Positions 1 to 7,403 of a stretch of 64,000 nt of DNA are shown here, in pieces. The notes under the pieces were generated by a model, which made no database searches, was not told the origin of the DNA, and saw nothing but the letters and a program-made list of their open reading frames with translations. The DNA is from CAVYUC01 sp963816685. Lineage in GTDB: Bacteria > Bacteroidota > Bacteroidia > Bacteroidales > Prolixibacteraceae. The stretch covers positions 186,001 through 250,000 of the forward strand of contig CAWFMB010000012.1 in the NCBI GenBank assembly GCA_963816685.1. Reading direction: 5' to 3'. Every line of letters begins with the position of its first letter. Position 1 is the first letter of the stretch. Made by a program: the position numbers and the translations under genes.

Positions 1-27
1 GGATTTTCAGAAAAAAATCGAAGTTGG

Positions 28-58
28 TTTGTCTAAAAAAAAATAAATATTACTTTTG
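28..58 (+). promoter_or_regulatory. Bacteroidota-type promoter of tRNA-Lys
   Basis: A TTTG box (28-31) is followed after exactly 19 nt by TACTTTTG (51-58). This is a perfect match to the Bacteroidota sigma-ABfr consensus (TTTG, N19-21, TAnnTTTG). It sits about 39 nt upstream of the tRNA 5' end, leaving a short leader with a CCTTTG/CAAAGG hairpin (65-81). Confidence 0.8.
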
Positions 59-96
59 CACCCGCCTTTGAGAAACAAAGGTTTGAATAAAAGGAG

Positions 97-169
97 GACT
101 CAGTAGCTCAGTTGGTAGAGCACATCCCTTTTAAGGATGGGGTCCTGGGTTCGAGCCCCAGCTGGGTCA
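97..169 (+). tRNA. tRNA-Lys (anticodon UUU)
   Basis: This is a 73-nt cloverleaf. The acceptor stem pairs GACTCAG (97-103) with CTGGGTC (162-168), with A169 as discriminator. The D arm carries AGCTCAGTTGGTAGAGC, the anticodon loop is CTTTTAA with anticodon TTT, and the T arm has GGTTCGAGCC. CCA is not encoded. A promoter and a hairpin terminator flank it, so it is probably a single-gene transcript. Confidence 0.97.
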
Positions 170-180
170 CTTAAAAATTG

Positions 181-212
181 AAAAGGAAAGCCGTTTAAGC
201 TTTCCTTTTTTT
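181..212 (+). terminator. Rho-independent terminator after tRNA-Lys
   Basis: An 11-bp stem (AAAAGGAAAGC, 181-191; GCTTTCCTTTT, 199-209) closes a 7-nt loop and runs into a T tract up to 212. It starts 12 nt after the tRNA. Confidence 0.85.
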
Positions 213-251
213 GTAGGTTTAAATCTCATCAAGTGACTTGAACGGAAACCT

Positions 252-860
252 GATTTTGGAAAGTCCGGCATTTTCATGTTGTACTGGAACCTGCAACTTT
301 CGGGGAAACGGCATTCGTGGCAAAAAGAAAACCTACCACGAATTTCACGGATTTACACAGATGAAGTGATTCATTCAGGTAATTTCACAAGAAAACCATT
401 TCCATCCGGCAGTTTTGGCAAGCTAGGAGAAGACTAAAAGTGCTGGCTTTTTTATGTTGTAATTGGAACCTGCAACTCACCGGGGGAGCATTCCTTTGTG
501 GCAAAAAGAAAACCTACTTCGAATTTCACGGTATTTACACAGATATGAAAAGATTCATTCAGGTTCCATTTTCACAAAAAATTATATCCATCAACGTTTT
601 GGAACCGGGAGCCGGATTTTGGAAAGTCCGGCATTTTCATGTTGTCACTGGAACCTGCAACTTCCGGGGAAACTGTTATTCGTGGCAAAAAGAAAACCTA
701 CCACGAATTTCACGGATTTACACAGATAAGAAAAGATTCATTCAGGTTATTTTCACAAAAAACCATATCCATCCGGAAGTTTTGGCAAGCCGGGAGCCGG
801 ACTTTGGAAAGTCCGATATCTTAGTGTTGGAGTTGAAAACTCCAGCTCCCGGAGTTGAAG
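252..860. repeat. About 180-bp degenerate tandem repeats, three full copies plus a partial one
   Basis: Units begin near 252, 430 and 613, with a shortened fourth from about 798. Each carries a line reading TTTGGAAAGTCCGGCATTTT, then a shared GGAACCTGCAACT stretch, a GGCAAAAAGAAAACCTAC stretch, GAATTTCACGG near TTTACACAGAT, and an ATTCATTCAGGT stretch. Copies differ by substitutions and small indels, so reading frames across them (for example 440-910) change between copies and look spurious. No protein is convincingly encoded. The block fills the gap between the tRNA terminator and the higBA promoter. Confidence 0.8.
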
Positions 861-893
861 TTGGAAATTTGTTTAAAATCATATTTCACATCT

Positions 894-926
894 GTTACCA
901 ATTAAGGTAACTTATGTATATCTTTG
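894..926 (+). promoter_or_regulatory. higBA promoter with an inverted-repeat operator candidate
   Basis: TATCTTTG (919-926) matches the TAnnTTTG -7 element. Directly upstream, GTTACC (894-899) and GGTAAC (906-911) form a perfect 6-bp inverted repeat with a 6-nt spacer, placed where the -33/-7 spacer would lie. HigA-type antitoxins autoregulate by binding such palindromes, so this is the expected operator position. No good -33 TTTG is visible. The predicted transcription start falls close to the ATG at 932. Confidence 0.5.
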
Positions 927-931
927 TCGTA

Positions 932-1243
932 ATGAGAATAATTAAAGAACGAACTCTGACGGATTATTCCAGGACTGGTAAATACAAAAGTGCAGAAGGA
1001 CCTTTGAAAGCCTGGACTTACGAAGTAAAGTTTTCAGTTTGGAATAATGCAAACGAGTTAAAGGCAAAATACAGAAATGCCAGTATTATAAGTTCAAAAC
1101 GAGTTGTCTTTAATATAAAAGGGAACGATTACAGGTTAATTGTTGATATTGAATTTAAACTCAAAATTGTTTTTATTGTGTGGTTTGGAACACATAAGGA
1201 ATATGATAAAATTGATGCAAAAACGATAAGGTATGAAAACTAA
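932..1243 (+). CDS. higB: HigB-type mRNA interferase toxin
   Basis: This is a 103-residue protein of the HigB toxin family (RelE-like fold; ribosome-dependent mRNA cleavage in characterised members). The family-typical opening MRIIKERTL, a PLKAW tryptophan region, the RVVFNIKGNDYRL core and the C-terminal VWFGTHKEYDKIDA block are all present. An ATG at 914 is in frame, but the -7 element at 919-926 lies after it, so 932 is the better start. The gene overlaps higA by 11 nt, in the toxin-first order typical of higBA. The catalytic positions were not checked individually. Confidence 0.9.
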   Translation: MRIIKERTLTDYSRTGKYKSAEGPLKAWTYEVKFSVWNNANELKAKYRNASIISSKRVVFNIKGNDYRLIVDIEFKLKIVFIVWFGTHKEYDKIDAKTIRYEN

Positions 1244-1697
1244 AATATTAAGAACACAAGAAGAATATAACGAAGCCTGTGAAAGAATTTACGAGCTAAT
1301 GAATTTTTCTGATGATGCAATTGAACCTGAAAGCACTGAAGGAGAAGAAATAGAGTTGCTTTCATTATTGGTTGAGAAATATGAACAGGAAAATCATCGA
1401 ATGGAAGCTCCGTCCCCGATTGAAGCAATTAAGTTCAGAATGGAACAAATGAACTTAAAGCAAACAGACGTAGCTCCGCTTTTTGGAGGAAAGACCAGGG
1501 TTTCAGAGGTATTAAACGGGAAAAGAAATCTAACCTTGAAAATGATAACTTTATTAAACCGATACCTGGGTATACCACTTGAATCTTTAATAAGTGGAAA
1601 TAAAGAAATTAAGCTGGAGGAAGATAAGAAGGAGAAATTATTGCATATTTCATCCATCAGGGAGTATTTGAACAAAGGAAGAGCAGCCGCCATGTAA
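1233..1697 (+). CDS. higA: HigA-type antitoxin with HTH domain
   Basis: This 154-residue protein has an acidic N-terminal half (about residues 1-65) and a C-terminal XRE/HTH region (about 65-120). The HTH region contains PIEAIKFRMEQMNLKQTDVA, GGKTRVSEVLNGKRNL and the LNRYLGIP segment typical of HigA-like antitoxins. It should neutralise HigB and repress the shared promoter with it. Translation is probably coupled, because its ATG lies inside the end of higB. It ends with a charged tail (EEDKKEKLL). No terminator is evident. A repeat element begins 10 nt after the stop codon. Confidence 0.9.
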   Translation: MKTKILRTQEEYNEACERIYELMNFSDDAIEPESTEGEEIELLSLLVEKYEQENHRMEAPSPIEAIKFRMEQMNLKQTDVAPLFGGKTRVSEVLNGKRNLTLKMITLLNRYLGIPLESLISGNKEIKLEEDKKEKLLHISSIREYLNKGRAAAM

Positions 1698-1706
1698 ATT
1701 AAATTT

Positions 1707-1805
1707 CGGCTTTTACAACCCTTTTACGGATTGAACAAAAATAGCCGTTCCGATTCGGGAAGGTTGCTGTAATATGTCAAATAACTATCCTAAAAGGATC
1801 AGGTC
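1707..1805. repeat. Partial copy of a hairpin-array repeat (second copy at 43885-44095)
   Basis: The segment CGGATTGAACAAAAATAGCC and the following TGTAATATGTCAAATAAC line are shared nearly word for word with 44003-44066. The hairpin bodies between them differ in sequence but still pair: CAACCC/GGATTG-like, CCGTTCC.GGGAAGG-like, and ATCCT/AGGAT at 1787-1799. The terminal inverted repeats of the longer copy are not present here. The rest of the gap to 1929 shows nothing else recognisable. Confidence 0.75.
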
Positions 1806-1929
1806 GCAGTAAATTTGTATTTGCAAAAGCATCCTAAAACCTGAATATCTTTAAATTAACTTCCATGTTCATTGTTTATATTTTGTACAGCAAATTATTA
1901 AAAGTTGCTGACCTTTTGTTTTGTTCGGG

Positions 1930-2958
1930 TCACAGCATATTACTATTGATCGAATTTCGCAAAATAAACTTCGACGGGTTTACAAGTTGTTCGAAGGGTG
2001 CCCCGTTTATAAATGAAGCCACAACATTTCCCATATGTTCGAAATTGGTGCTTAACACTGAAATACCACCTGCAAGTATTTCCTTCATCGGTGTATCATC
2101 ATAAGAAATAATGCCAATATCTTTTCCAGGTTTCAAATTTTGTTTTTCCATCTCTTTCAGTAAATTGATAAGTTCATTATCACTGTAAAGCAAATAAATG
2201 GTTTTGGGTTGAATCGTTTTTAAGTCGAGAGTTTTAACCATCTTATACTGAATCCGGATTTCTTCACAAAACCTTTGGAAGCCTTTTAAACATCCTTCAG
2301 GCACAAACTGGAACGGACTCTCGGAGCTGCTGAATACAAAGTGGTCATACTTTTTGATTTTTTTAAGTTGCGAAAGCAATCCGTTGTAAATATCATTTTC
2401 AAAATCCTGGTAAACAGCAGCATATTTTCCATGAAATCCATGAATTGATTTGTCTAAAACTATTAACTTCTTTTCAGGTATTTTTGAAACTGTTTTTGAA
2501 ACATCCTGATTAAAATGTGGCATTATCACATAAAAACTGTACTTCCCCATATTCGATTTAATTAGCTTTTCAAAGCGCCGGATGTCATAATGATGAAAAA
2601 AAACTTCAACATCAATTTCGGGGTTCAGTGTATTTATAATTGAATCGTAAAGTATTTCTTTATAAGCCGTCATCCGGTCGAACAGCAAGAATACCCTTGT
2701 TTTCATATGAAACTGTGTATTCGAAATAAAATATCCTTTCCCCTGGATTGAAGATATTATTCCTATTTCACGCAGCTCTTCGTAAGCTCTTATTACTGTT
2801 CCGGGTGCCAATCCAAATTCACTGCACAGTTTGTTTATCGAAGGAATACTTTCTCCGGTTTGCAATTTTTTATCTTCAATTGCCAATAAAACACCCTCTT
2901 TAATCTGCTGATAAATAGGAGTCATCGACTGTTTATCGGGTTTTACAAGCCACTTCAT
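1930..2958 (-). CDS. GntR-type transcriptional regulator with LacI-like sensor domain
   Basis: A 342-residue regulator. Residues about 10-80 form a GntR winged HTH (PIYQQIKEGV, GESIPSINKLCSEFGLAPGT, VIRAYEELREIGIISSIQGK). The rest is a periplasmic-binding-protein-like ligand domain of the LacI/Peripla_BP_3 type, ending in IGIISYDDTPMKEILAGGIS and STNFEHMG motifs. This architecture is common for sugar-responsive regulators in Bacteroidota. It is transcribed divergently from the sugar permease and apiose-type catabolic genes, so it probably controls them; D-apiose or a pathway intermediate is the inferred ligand. A perfect palindrome lies 11 nt before its start codon. The function of the domains is well supported; the ligand is not. 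Confidence 0.88.
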   Translation of the reverse strand: MKWLVKPDKQSMTPIYQQIKEGVLLAIEDKKLQTGESIPSINKLCSEFGLAPGTVIRAYEELREIGIISSIQGKGYFISNTQFHMKTRVFLLFDRMTAYKEILYDSIINTLNPEIDVEVFFHHYDIRRFEKLIKSNMGKYSFYVIMPHFNQDVSKTVSKIPEKKLIVLDKSIHGFHGKYAAVYQDFENDIYNGLLSQLKKIKKYDHFVFSSSESPFQFVPEGCLKGFQRFCEEIRIQYKMVKTLDLKTIQPKTIYLLYSDNELINLLKEMEKQNLKPGKDIGIISYDDTPMKEILAGGISVLSTNFEHMGNVVASFINGAPFEQLVNPSKFILRNSINSNML

Positions 2959-2968
2959 AATTTATTTT

Positions 2969-2984
2969 TATGTTTTAAAACATA
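2969..2984. promoter_or_regulatory. Perfect 16-bp palindrome, candidate GntR operator
   Basis: TATGTTTTAAAACATA is a perfect palindrome just upstream of the regulator ATG, in the 110-nt divergent region. The same region holds a pair of similar direct elements (GTGTAAAAGTAGG near 2998 and GTGTATATAAGTAGG near 3037) on the permease side. Autoregulation through the palindrome is an inference. Confidence 0.45.
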
Positions 2985-3068
2985 TTCAATGGTAAGGTGT
3001 AAAAGTAGGCAATATTTCTATTTTCGACTGAATAAGTGTATATAAGTAGGAACTAAAAACTTAATTAA

Positions 3069-4085
3069 ATGATTGTACTACAAAGTTATTGGGTTGCAAT
3101 TCTGTTTTGTGTTTTTGCAATGGTTTGCTGGGGGTCGTGGCAAAACACTCAAAAAATGGTCCAAAAGGGTTGGCGTTTCGAACTCTTCTACTGGGATTTA
3201 ACCATTGGTATTGTTATTATGGCCACTCTTGCAGCATTTACCGTTGGAAGTCTGGGCGAAACCGGCCGGCCATTTCTGCAGGATTTAAAACAAGCTGAAG
3301 TATCAAGTATATTATATGCCATGCTCGGTGGTTTGCTTTGGAATATGGGTAACCTGTTGATGGTTGCTGCCATATCAGTTGCAGGAATGTCGGTTGCTTT
3401 TCCAATAGGTGGCGGAATTGCCTGGGTGCTGGGTATTATTTTGAACTACATCAATATCTCGATGAAAGGTGGAATTCCAACAGATAATCCTGCCATGCTC
3501 TGGTCAGGCATTGTATTTATTGTAATAGCCATCTTTTTGAGCGGGAAGTCATATAAGAACCTTGCAAAGACGAAGAAAAAAACTTCATTGAAAGGAATCG
3601 TGCTTTCTGTTTTGGCAGGAACATTTATTGCATTCTTTTACCCTGTAGTAATTAATTCGTTGGACCCCGCATTTGTTGAAAGCGGGAAGGGCTCACTAAC
3701 ACCCTATTCAGGTGTATTTTTTATGGCTATTGGAATCGTCATAACAACAACAATCATAAATCCGTTTTTTATGCGGAATCCTGTTGAAGGAAAGCCTGTC
3801 AGAATGGTCGAATATAAAGCAGGCACATCCAAAACACACGTTCTTGGAATGACTGGCGGAGCAATCTGGGCACTCGGCACCATATTTAGCTATATGGCTG
3901 TTGGTGCGGCAAATCCGGCTATCGCCTATGCACTAAGCAATGCAGCGCCGGTTGTAGCCATCTTATGGGGACTTTTGGTCTGGAAGGAATTTCAGGGAGC
4001 GCCAAAAGGAACAAATACCTTGCTTGTTGTAATGTTTATTGCTTATATTACAGGTTTACTGTTAATCACGATGTCGAATGCATAA
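3069..4085 (+). CDS. GRP/DMT-type sugar permease, probable apiose uptake
   Basis: This 338-residue protein is highly hydrophobic, with about ten predicted membrane segments. It opens with VAILFCVFAMVCWGSWQNTQ and has repeated glycine-rich helices (GGLLWNMGNLLMVAAISVAG, PIGGGIAWVLG), resembling the glucose/ribose porter and ureide-permease branch of the drug/metabolite transporter superfamily. Such proteins often carry sugars in Bacteroidota carbohydrate loci. It is the first gene on the plus strand after the divergent GntR regulator and is followed 95 nt later by the secreted glycosidase, which suggests uptake of the sugar that enzyme releases. The substrate is inferred from context only. Confidence 0.8.
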   Translation: MIVLQSYWVAILFCVFAMVCWGSWQNTQKMVQKGWRFELFYWDLTIGIVIMATLAAFTVGSLGETGRPFLQDLKQAEVSSILYAMLGGLLWNMGNLLMVAAISVAGMSVAFPIGGGIAWVLGIILNYINISMKGGIPTDNPAMLWSGIVFIVIAIFLSGKSYKNLAKTKKKTSLKGIVLSVLAGTFIAFFYPVVINSLDPAFVESGKGSLTPYSGVFFMAIGIVITTTIINPFFMRNPVEGKPVRMVEYKAGTSKTHVLGMTGGAIWALGTIFSYMAVGAANPAIAYALSNAAPVVAILWGLLVWKEFQGAPKGTNTLLVVMFIAYITGLLLITMSNA

Positions 4086-4180
4086 TGAACCCGCTGGAAT
4101 CCAGATTAACAAGGGGTTGCAACTCCTTGTTTTAGTACTCAAATCTCACTGATCATGTTTATTATTCTAAATACTTAAAA

Positions 4181-5605
4181 ATGAAAAAATTACTCTTACT
4201 AACTGCACTTTTTGCTGTTTACTTTGTTCATGCGCAGGAAAAATGGAAAGGGAAATCGGTTGATTTCTCCCATGGAAAATTAATGGTTTCCGAAAACCAC
4301 CGGTTTTTGGTTTTTGAAGATGGTACACCATTTTTTTATTTGGGAGATACTGCCTGGGAATTGTTTCATCGCCTCTCCAACGCTGATGCTGAGAAATACC
4401 TGGAGAACCGCAGGGAAAAAGGATTTACCGTCATTCAGGCTGTGGCGCTTGCCGAGCTCGACGGGTTGAATACACCCAATGCCGAAGGTGAAAAACCACT
4501 CATCGATAACGACCCCACAAAGCCCAACGATAAGTATTTTGCCCATGTTGACCGGGTGATAAAGAAAGCCGAAGATAAGGGGATTTTCATTGGCTTGCTG
4601 CCTACCTGGGGTGACAAATGGAATAAAAAATGGGGAGTTGGCCCAGAGATTTTCACACCTGAAAATGCAAGAGCTTACGGTAAATTCCTTGGCAACCGTT
4701 ATAAAAACAGTCCAAATATTATCTGGATTTTGGGAGGCGATCGTCCTGTTGAGACAGATACTCAAAGACAAATTATTATTGAAATGGCTGAAGGATTAAA
4801 AGAAGGTGATGGAGGAAATCACCTTTGCTCATTTCATCCAAGTGGGGGAAGTGGTTCGGCACAATACTTTCACAATGAGCCCTGGCTCGATTTCAACATG
4901 CGGCAAAACGGGCATAGCCCAAGTTATACTGAGCGGTATTTCATGACATTGGAAGACTATAACCGCGAACCAGCTAAGCCGGTAATGGATGCTGAGCCAA
5001 TTTACGAAGACCACCCCATTAACTTCGATCCCGATAAAAACGGGCATTCCGTAGCCACTGATGTTCGCCGGCCTTTATACTGGGATTTGTTTTCGGGTGC
5101 ATTTGGACATACTTACGGCCATCATTCGGTCTGGCAAATGTATGCACCCGGTCGCGAAGCAGTTAACCGCCCGCTGATGACATGGTTTGAAGCAATTGAT
5201 CAGGCCGGTGCCGGACAAATGATTTACGGAAGATTGTTAATGGAATCACGGCCATTTCTTACCCGCATTCCTGATAATTCAATTATTGTAACCGGAGAAG
5301 TTCCTTCGGCAGTGCCCGGAAGAGGAGCTTATACTTATGTTGCCACCCGTGACCAGCAGGGAACATATGCAATGGTTTATGTTCCGGCAGGACGAAAATT
5401 CGGGGTTAATATGGACGTAATAAAAGGAGAAAATATAGTTGCCTGGTGGTACAATCCACGCAATGGTGAAGCCAAAAGAATTGGTAAGTACACAAATACA
5501 GGAATACAAACTTTTAACACTCCCACTCCTGGAGAAAGTCTGGACTGGATTCTTGTACTGGATGATGAAGATGCGAGATATAAAGCACCGGGAAAAATTA
5601 AATAA
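4181..5605 (+). CDS. GH140-like glycoside hydrolase (DUF4038), probable apiosidase
   Basis: A 474-residue exported enzyme. Residues 1-18 are a signal peptide ending FVHAQ. The body matches the DUF4038 TIM-barrel family with a C-terminal putative collagen-binding-type domain: FLVFEDGTPFFYLGDTAWEL near residues 40-60, TWGDKWNKKWG, WILGGDRP and PVMDAEP in the barrel, then VPAGRKFGVNMD and NPRNGEAKRIG in the C-terminal domain. Characterised members of GH140 are apiosidases acting on the apiose of rhamnogalacturonan II. The next four genes look like apiose oxidation enzymes, which strongly favours that activity here. The enzyme is expected in the periplasm or at the cell surface. The catalytic acids were not assigned. 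Confidence 0.85.
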   Translation: MKKLLLLTALFAVYFVHAQEKWKGKSVDFSHGKLMVSENHRFLVFEDGTPFFYLGDTAWELFHRLSNADAEKYLENRREKGFTVIQAVALAELDGLNTPNAEGEKPLIDNDPTKPNDKYFAHVDRVIKKAEDKGIFIGLLPTWGDKWNKKWGVGPEIFTPENARAYGKFLGNRYKNSPNIIWILGGDRPVETDTQRQIIIEMAEGLKEGDGGNHLCSFHPSGGSGSAQYFHNEPWLDFNMRQNGHSPSYTERYFMTLEDYNREPAKPVMDAEPIYEDHPINFDPDKNGHSVATDVRRPLYWDLFSGAFGHTYGHHSVWQMYAPGREAVNRPLMTWFEAIDQAGAGQMIYGRLLMESRPFLTRIPDNSIIVTGEVPSAVPGRGAYTYVATRDQQGTYAMVYVPAGRKFGVNMDVIKGENIVAWWYNPRNGEAKRIGKYTNTGIQTFNTPTPGESLDWILVLDDEDARYKAPGKIK

Positions 5606-5624
5606 CTGAATTCCAACGGTTAAT

Positions 5625-6437
5625 ATGCAGGCAGGAATTAGTTCATACACTTACACCTGGGCAATTGGAGTTCCCGGAAAGGGAACCAATAAAAAGATGA
5701 CAATTTTTCAATTGCTGGAAAAGGCCGCAGAATTTGGTGTGCCCGTTGTTCAGGTGGCTGACAACCTACCGCTTGATCAGTTTTCTGAAACCGAATTATT
5801 AAAAATCAGAAATTATGCGGAGGATTTAGGAATCCGGATTGAGGTGGGTTCGAAAAAAATGACAGGTGAAAATCTGGAGAGGTACATTAAAATTGCCACT
5901 TTTTTTAAGTCGCCCATTGTCCGGTTTGTAATCGATGGAGAAGGTTTTCAGCCTGCGCTTGAAGAAATTCATTCGGTTATTAAAAATGCAGTTCCCCTTC
6001 TCGAAGAGAATAAAATCATACTGGCGATTGAAAACCACGACCGGTTTAAAGCCTGCGAATTTGTTGAAATGGTTAAAAAATCCAACAGTGGATTTGTGGC
6101 TATTTGTCTTGATACGGTGAACTCAATGGGCGCTGGTGAGGGTTATGAAACTGTTATTGAAAAACTTGCACCTCTTGCGGTTAACCTTCATGTTAAAGAA
6201 TTTAAGGTGGAACGTGTTTCCCACAAAATGGGTTTTGTAATCGAAGGTTGTCCTCTGGGGGAAGGAATGTTGCCTGTTCATGAATTGATTCAGAAGATGC
6301 CTTCACGATGCAGGTCAGCTATCCTCGAACAATGGACTCCTCCCGATAAAACCATAAAAGAAACCGTCGCAAAAGAAGCTCGCTGGGCTGAGCAAAGTAT
6401 TAATTATTTAAAACGTGTATTGTCCGATGAATTGTGA
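5625..6437 (+). CDS. oiaC: Xylose-isomerase-like TIM-barrel protein, candidate 3-oxo-isoapionate decarboxylase
   Basis: A 270-residue cytoplasmic protein of the sugar phosphate isomerase/epimerase (AP endonuclease 2-like) superfamily. Visible landmarks are QAGISSYTYTWAIGVPG at the start, VVQVADNLPL, ILAIENHDRF (metal-binding Glu region), AICLDTVNSMGAGEG, NLHVKEF and AILEQWTPP. The family is functionally broad and cannot be assigned by motif alone. OiaC, which decarboxylates 3-oxo-isoapionate to L-erythrulose, is to my knowledge of this fold, and the neighbour 56 nt downstream looks like the oxidoisomerase that makes its substrate. The symbol is therefore a context-based proposal. An isomerase/epimerase role is the alternative. 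Confidence 0.6.
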   Translation: MQAGISSYTYTWAIGVPGKGTNKKMTIFQLLEKAAEFGVPVVQVADNLPLDQFSETELLKIRNYAEDLGIRIEVGSKKMTGENLERYIKIATFFKSPIVRFVIDGEGFQPALEEIHSVIKNAVPLLEENKIILAIENHDRFKACEFVEMVKKSNSGFVAICLDTVNSMGAGEGYETVIEKLAPLAVNLHVKEFKVERVSHKMGFVIEGCPLGEGMLPVHELIQKMPSRCRSAILEQWTPPDKTIKETVAKEARWAEQSINYLKRVLSDEL

Positions 6438-6493
6438 AACATGTTTTATTGTGCATCAGTAATCATCATTAAAAATTTAAAAACTATAATACC

Positions 6494-7318
6494 ATGAAAA
6501 TAACATTAATTGGAGCCGGCGGTAAAATGGGCTGCCGCCTCACGCGTAATCTTAAAAATTCAGAATACCAACTGAATTATGTTGAAATCAGTGAAAGAGG
6601 AATTGATAACCTGAAAGAAATCGGAGTTGAAACAACTTCGGCGGAAGAGGCAATTCCAGCAGCCGATGCAGTAATTCTTGCAGTACCGGATGTAGCTTTA
6701 GCCAATGTTTCGGAAAGTGTTATTCCGCAAATGAAAAAAGGTGCGGTTGTTATGACGCTCGATCCTGCTGTTGCCCGTGCCGGCAGATTGTTTATGCGCA
6801 ACGATATTTCCTATTTCATTGCACATCCGTCGCATCCTTCAGTATTTAACTGGGAACGAACGCCCGAAGCGCAAGCCGACTTTTTTGGCGGTACCTTAGC
6901 TAAACAAACTATTGTTTGCGCATTGATGCATGGATCAGAAACGGATTACGATTTAGGAGAAAAGATGGCAAAAACCATGTACGCCCCGGTCTCGAAAGCA
7001 TTTAAGATTACGATGGAACAGATGGCACTGCTGGAGCCTGCGCTGGTGGAAACGCTATCGTCTTCTTGTCTTGATTTGGTGCGCGAAGGAATGGAAGAAA
7101 TCATTGCCCGTGGTGTTCCGCGGGAAGCTGCCCGCGAATTTTTACTGGGCCACATCAACATTCAGTTAGCCGTTCTTTTCAAGGAACTGCCCAATGCAGT
7201 TTTCTCCGATGCCGCCAATAAAGCACTTAACCGGGGCCGCAGCATTTTGTTTAAAGAAGACTGGAAACAGATTTTCGAACCTGAAAACGTACTGCAACAG
7301 GTAATAGATATCACTTAG
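6494..7318 (+). CDS. apnO: ApnO-like D-apionate oxidoisomerase
   Basis: A 274-residue dehydrogenase. A Rossmann motif GAGGKMG lies at residues 7-13, followed by AADAVILAVPDVAL, and the C-terminal half is helical and resembles the phosphogluconate-dehydrogenase C-terminal (PGDH_C) family (MALLEPALVETLSSSCLDLV, GHINIQLAVLF). In bacterial apionate catabolism ApnO converts D-apionate to 3-oxo-isoapionate with NAD(P). The residues IAHPSHPSVFNWE about one third of the way in look family-specific. Its placement between an OiaC candidate and ApsD/ApnL candidates supports the assignment. If the locus were not for apiose, a generic 3-hydroxyacid-type dehydrogenase would be the fallback. Confidence 0.78.
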   Translation: MKITLIGAGGKMGCRLTRNLKNSEYQLNYVEISERGIDNLKEIGVETTSAEEAIPAADAVILAVPDVALANVSESVIPQMKKGAVVMTLDPAVARAGRLFMRNDISYFIAHPSHPSVFNWERTPEAQADFFGGTLAKQTIVCALMHGSETDYDLGEKMAKTMYAPVSKAFKITMEQMALLEPALVETLSSSCLDLVREGMEEIIARGVPREAAREFLLGHINIQLAVLFKELPNAVFSDAANKALNRGRSILFKEDWKQIFEPENVLQQVIDIT

Positions 7319-7403
7319 AAAGTTTCGGATTCAGCATTTAAAATTTCAACGAATGACTTGATTGGTCATGGTATTGACTAATCATCCTAAAATCTCACTA
7401 CTC

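Noticed and set aside
440..910. 156-codon open frame in the repeat block after tRNA-Lys
   Set aside because: It is formed by degenerate tandem repeats read in shifting frames, has no start context and matches no family.
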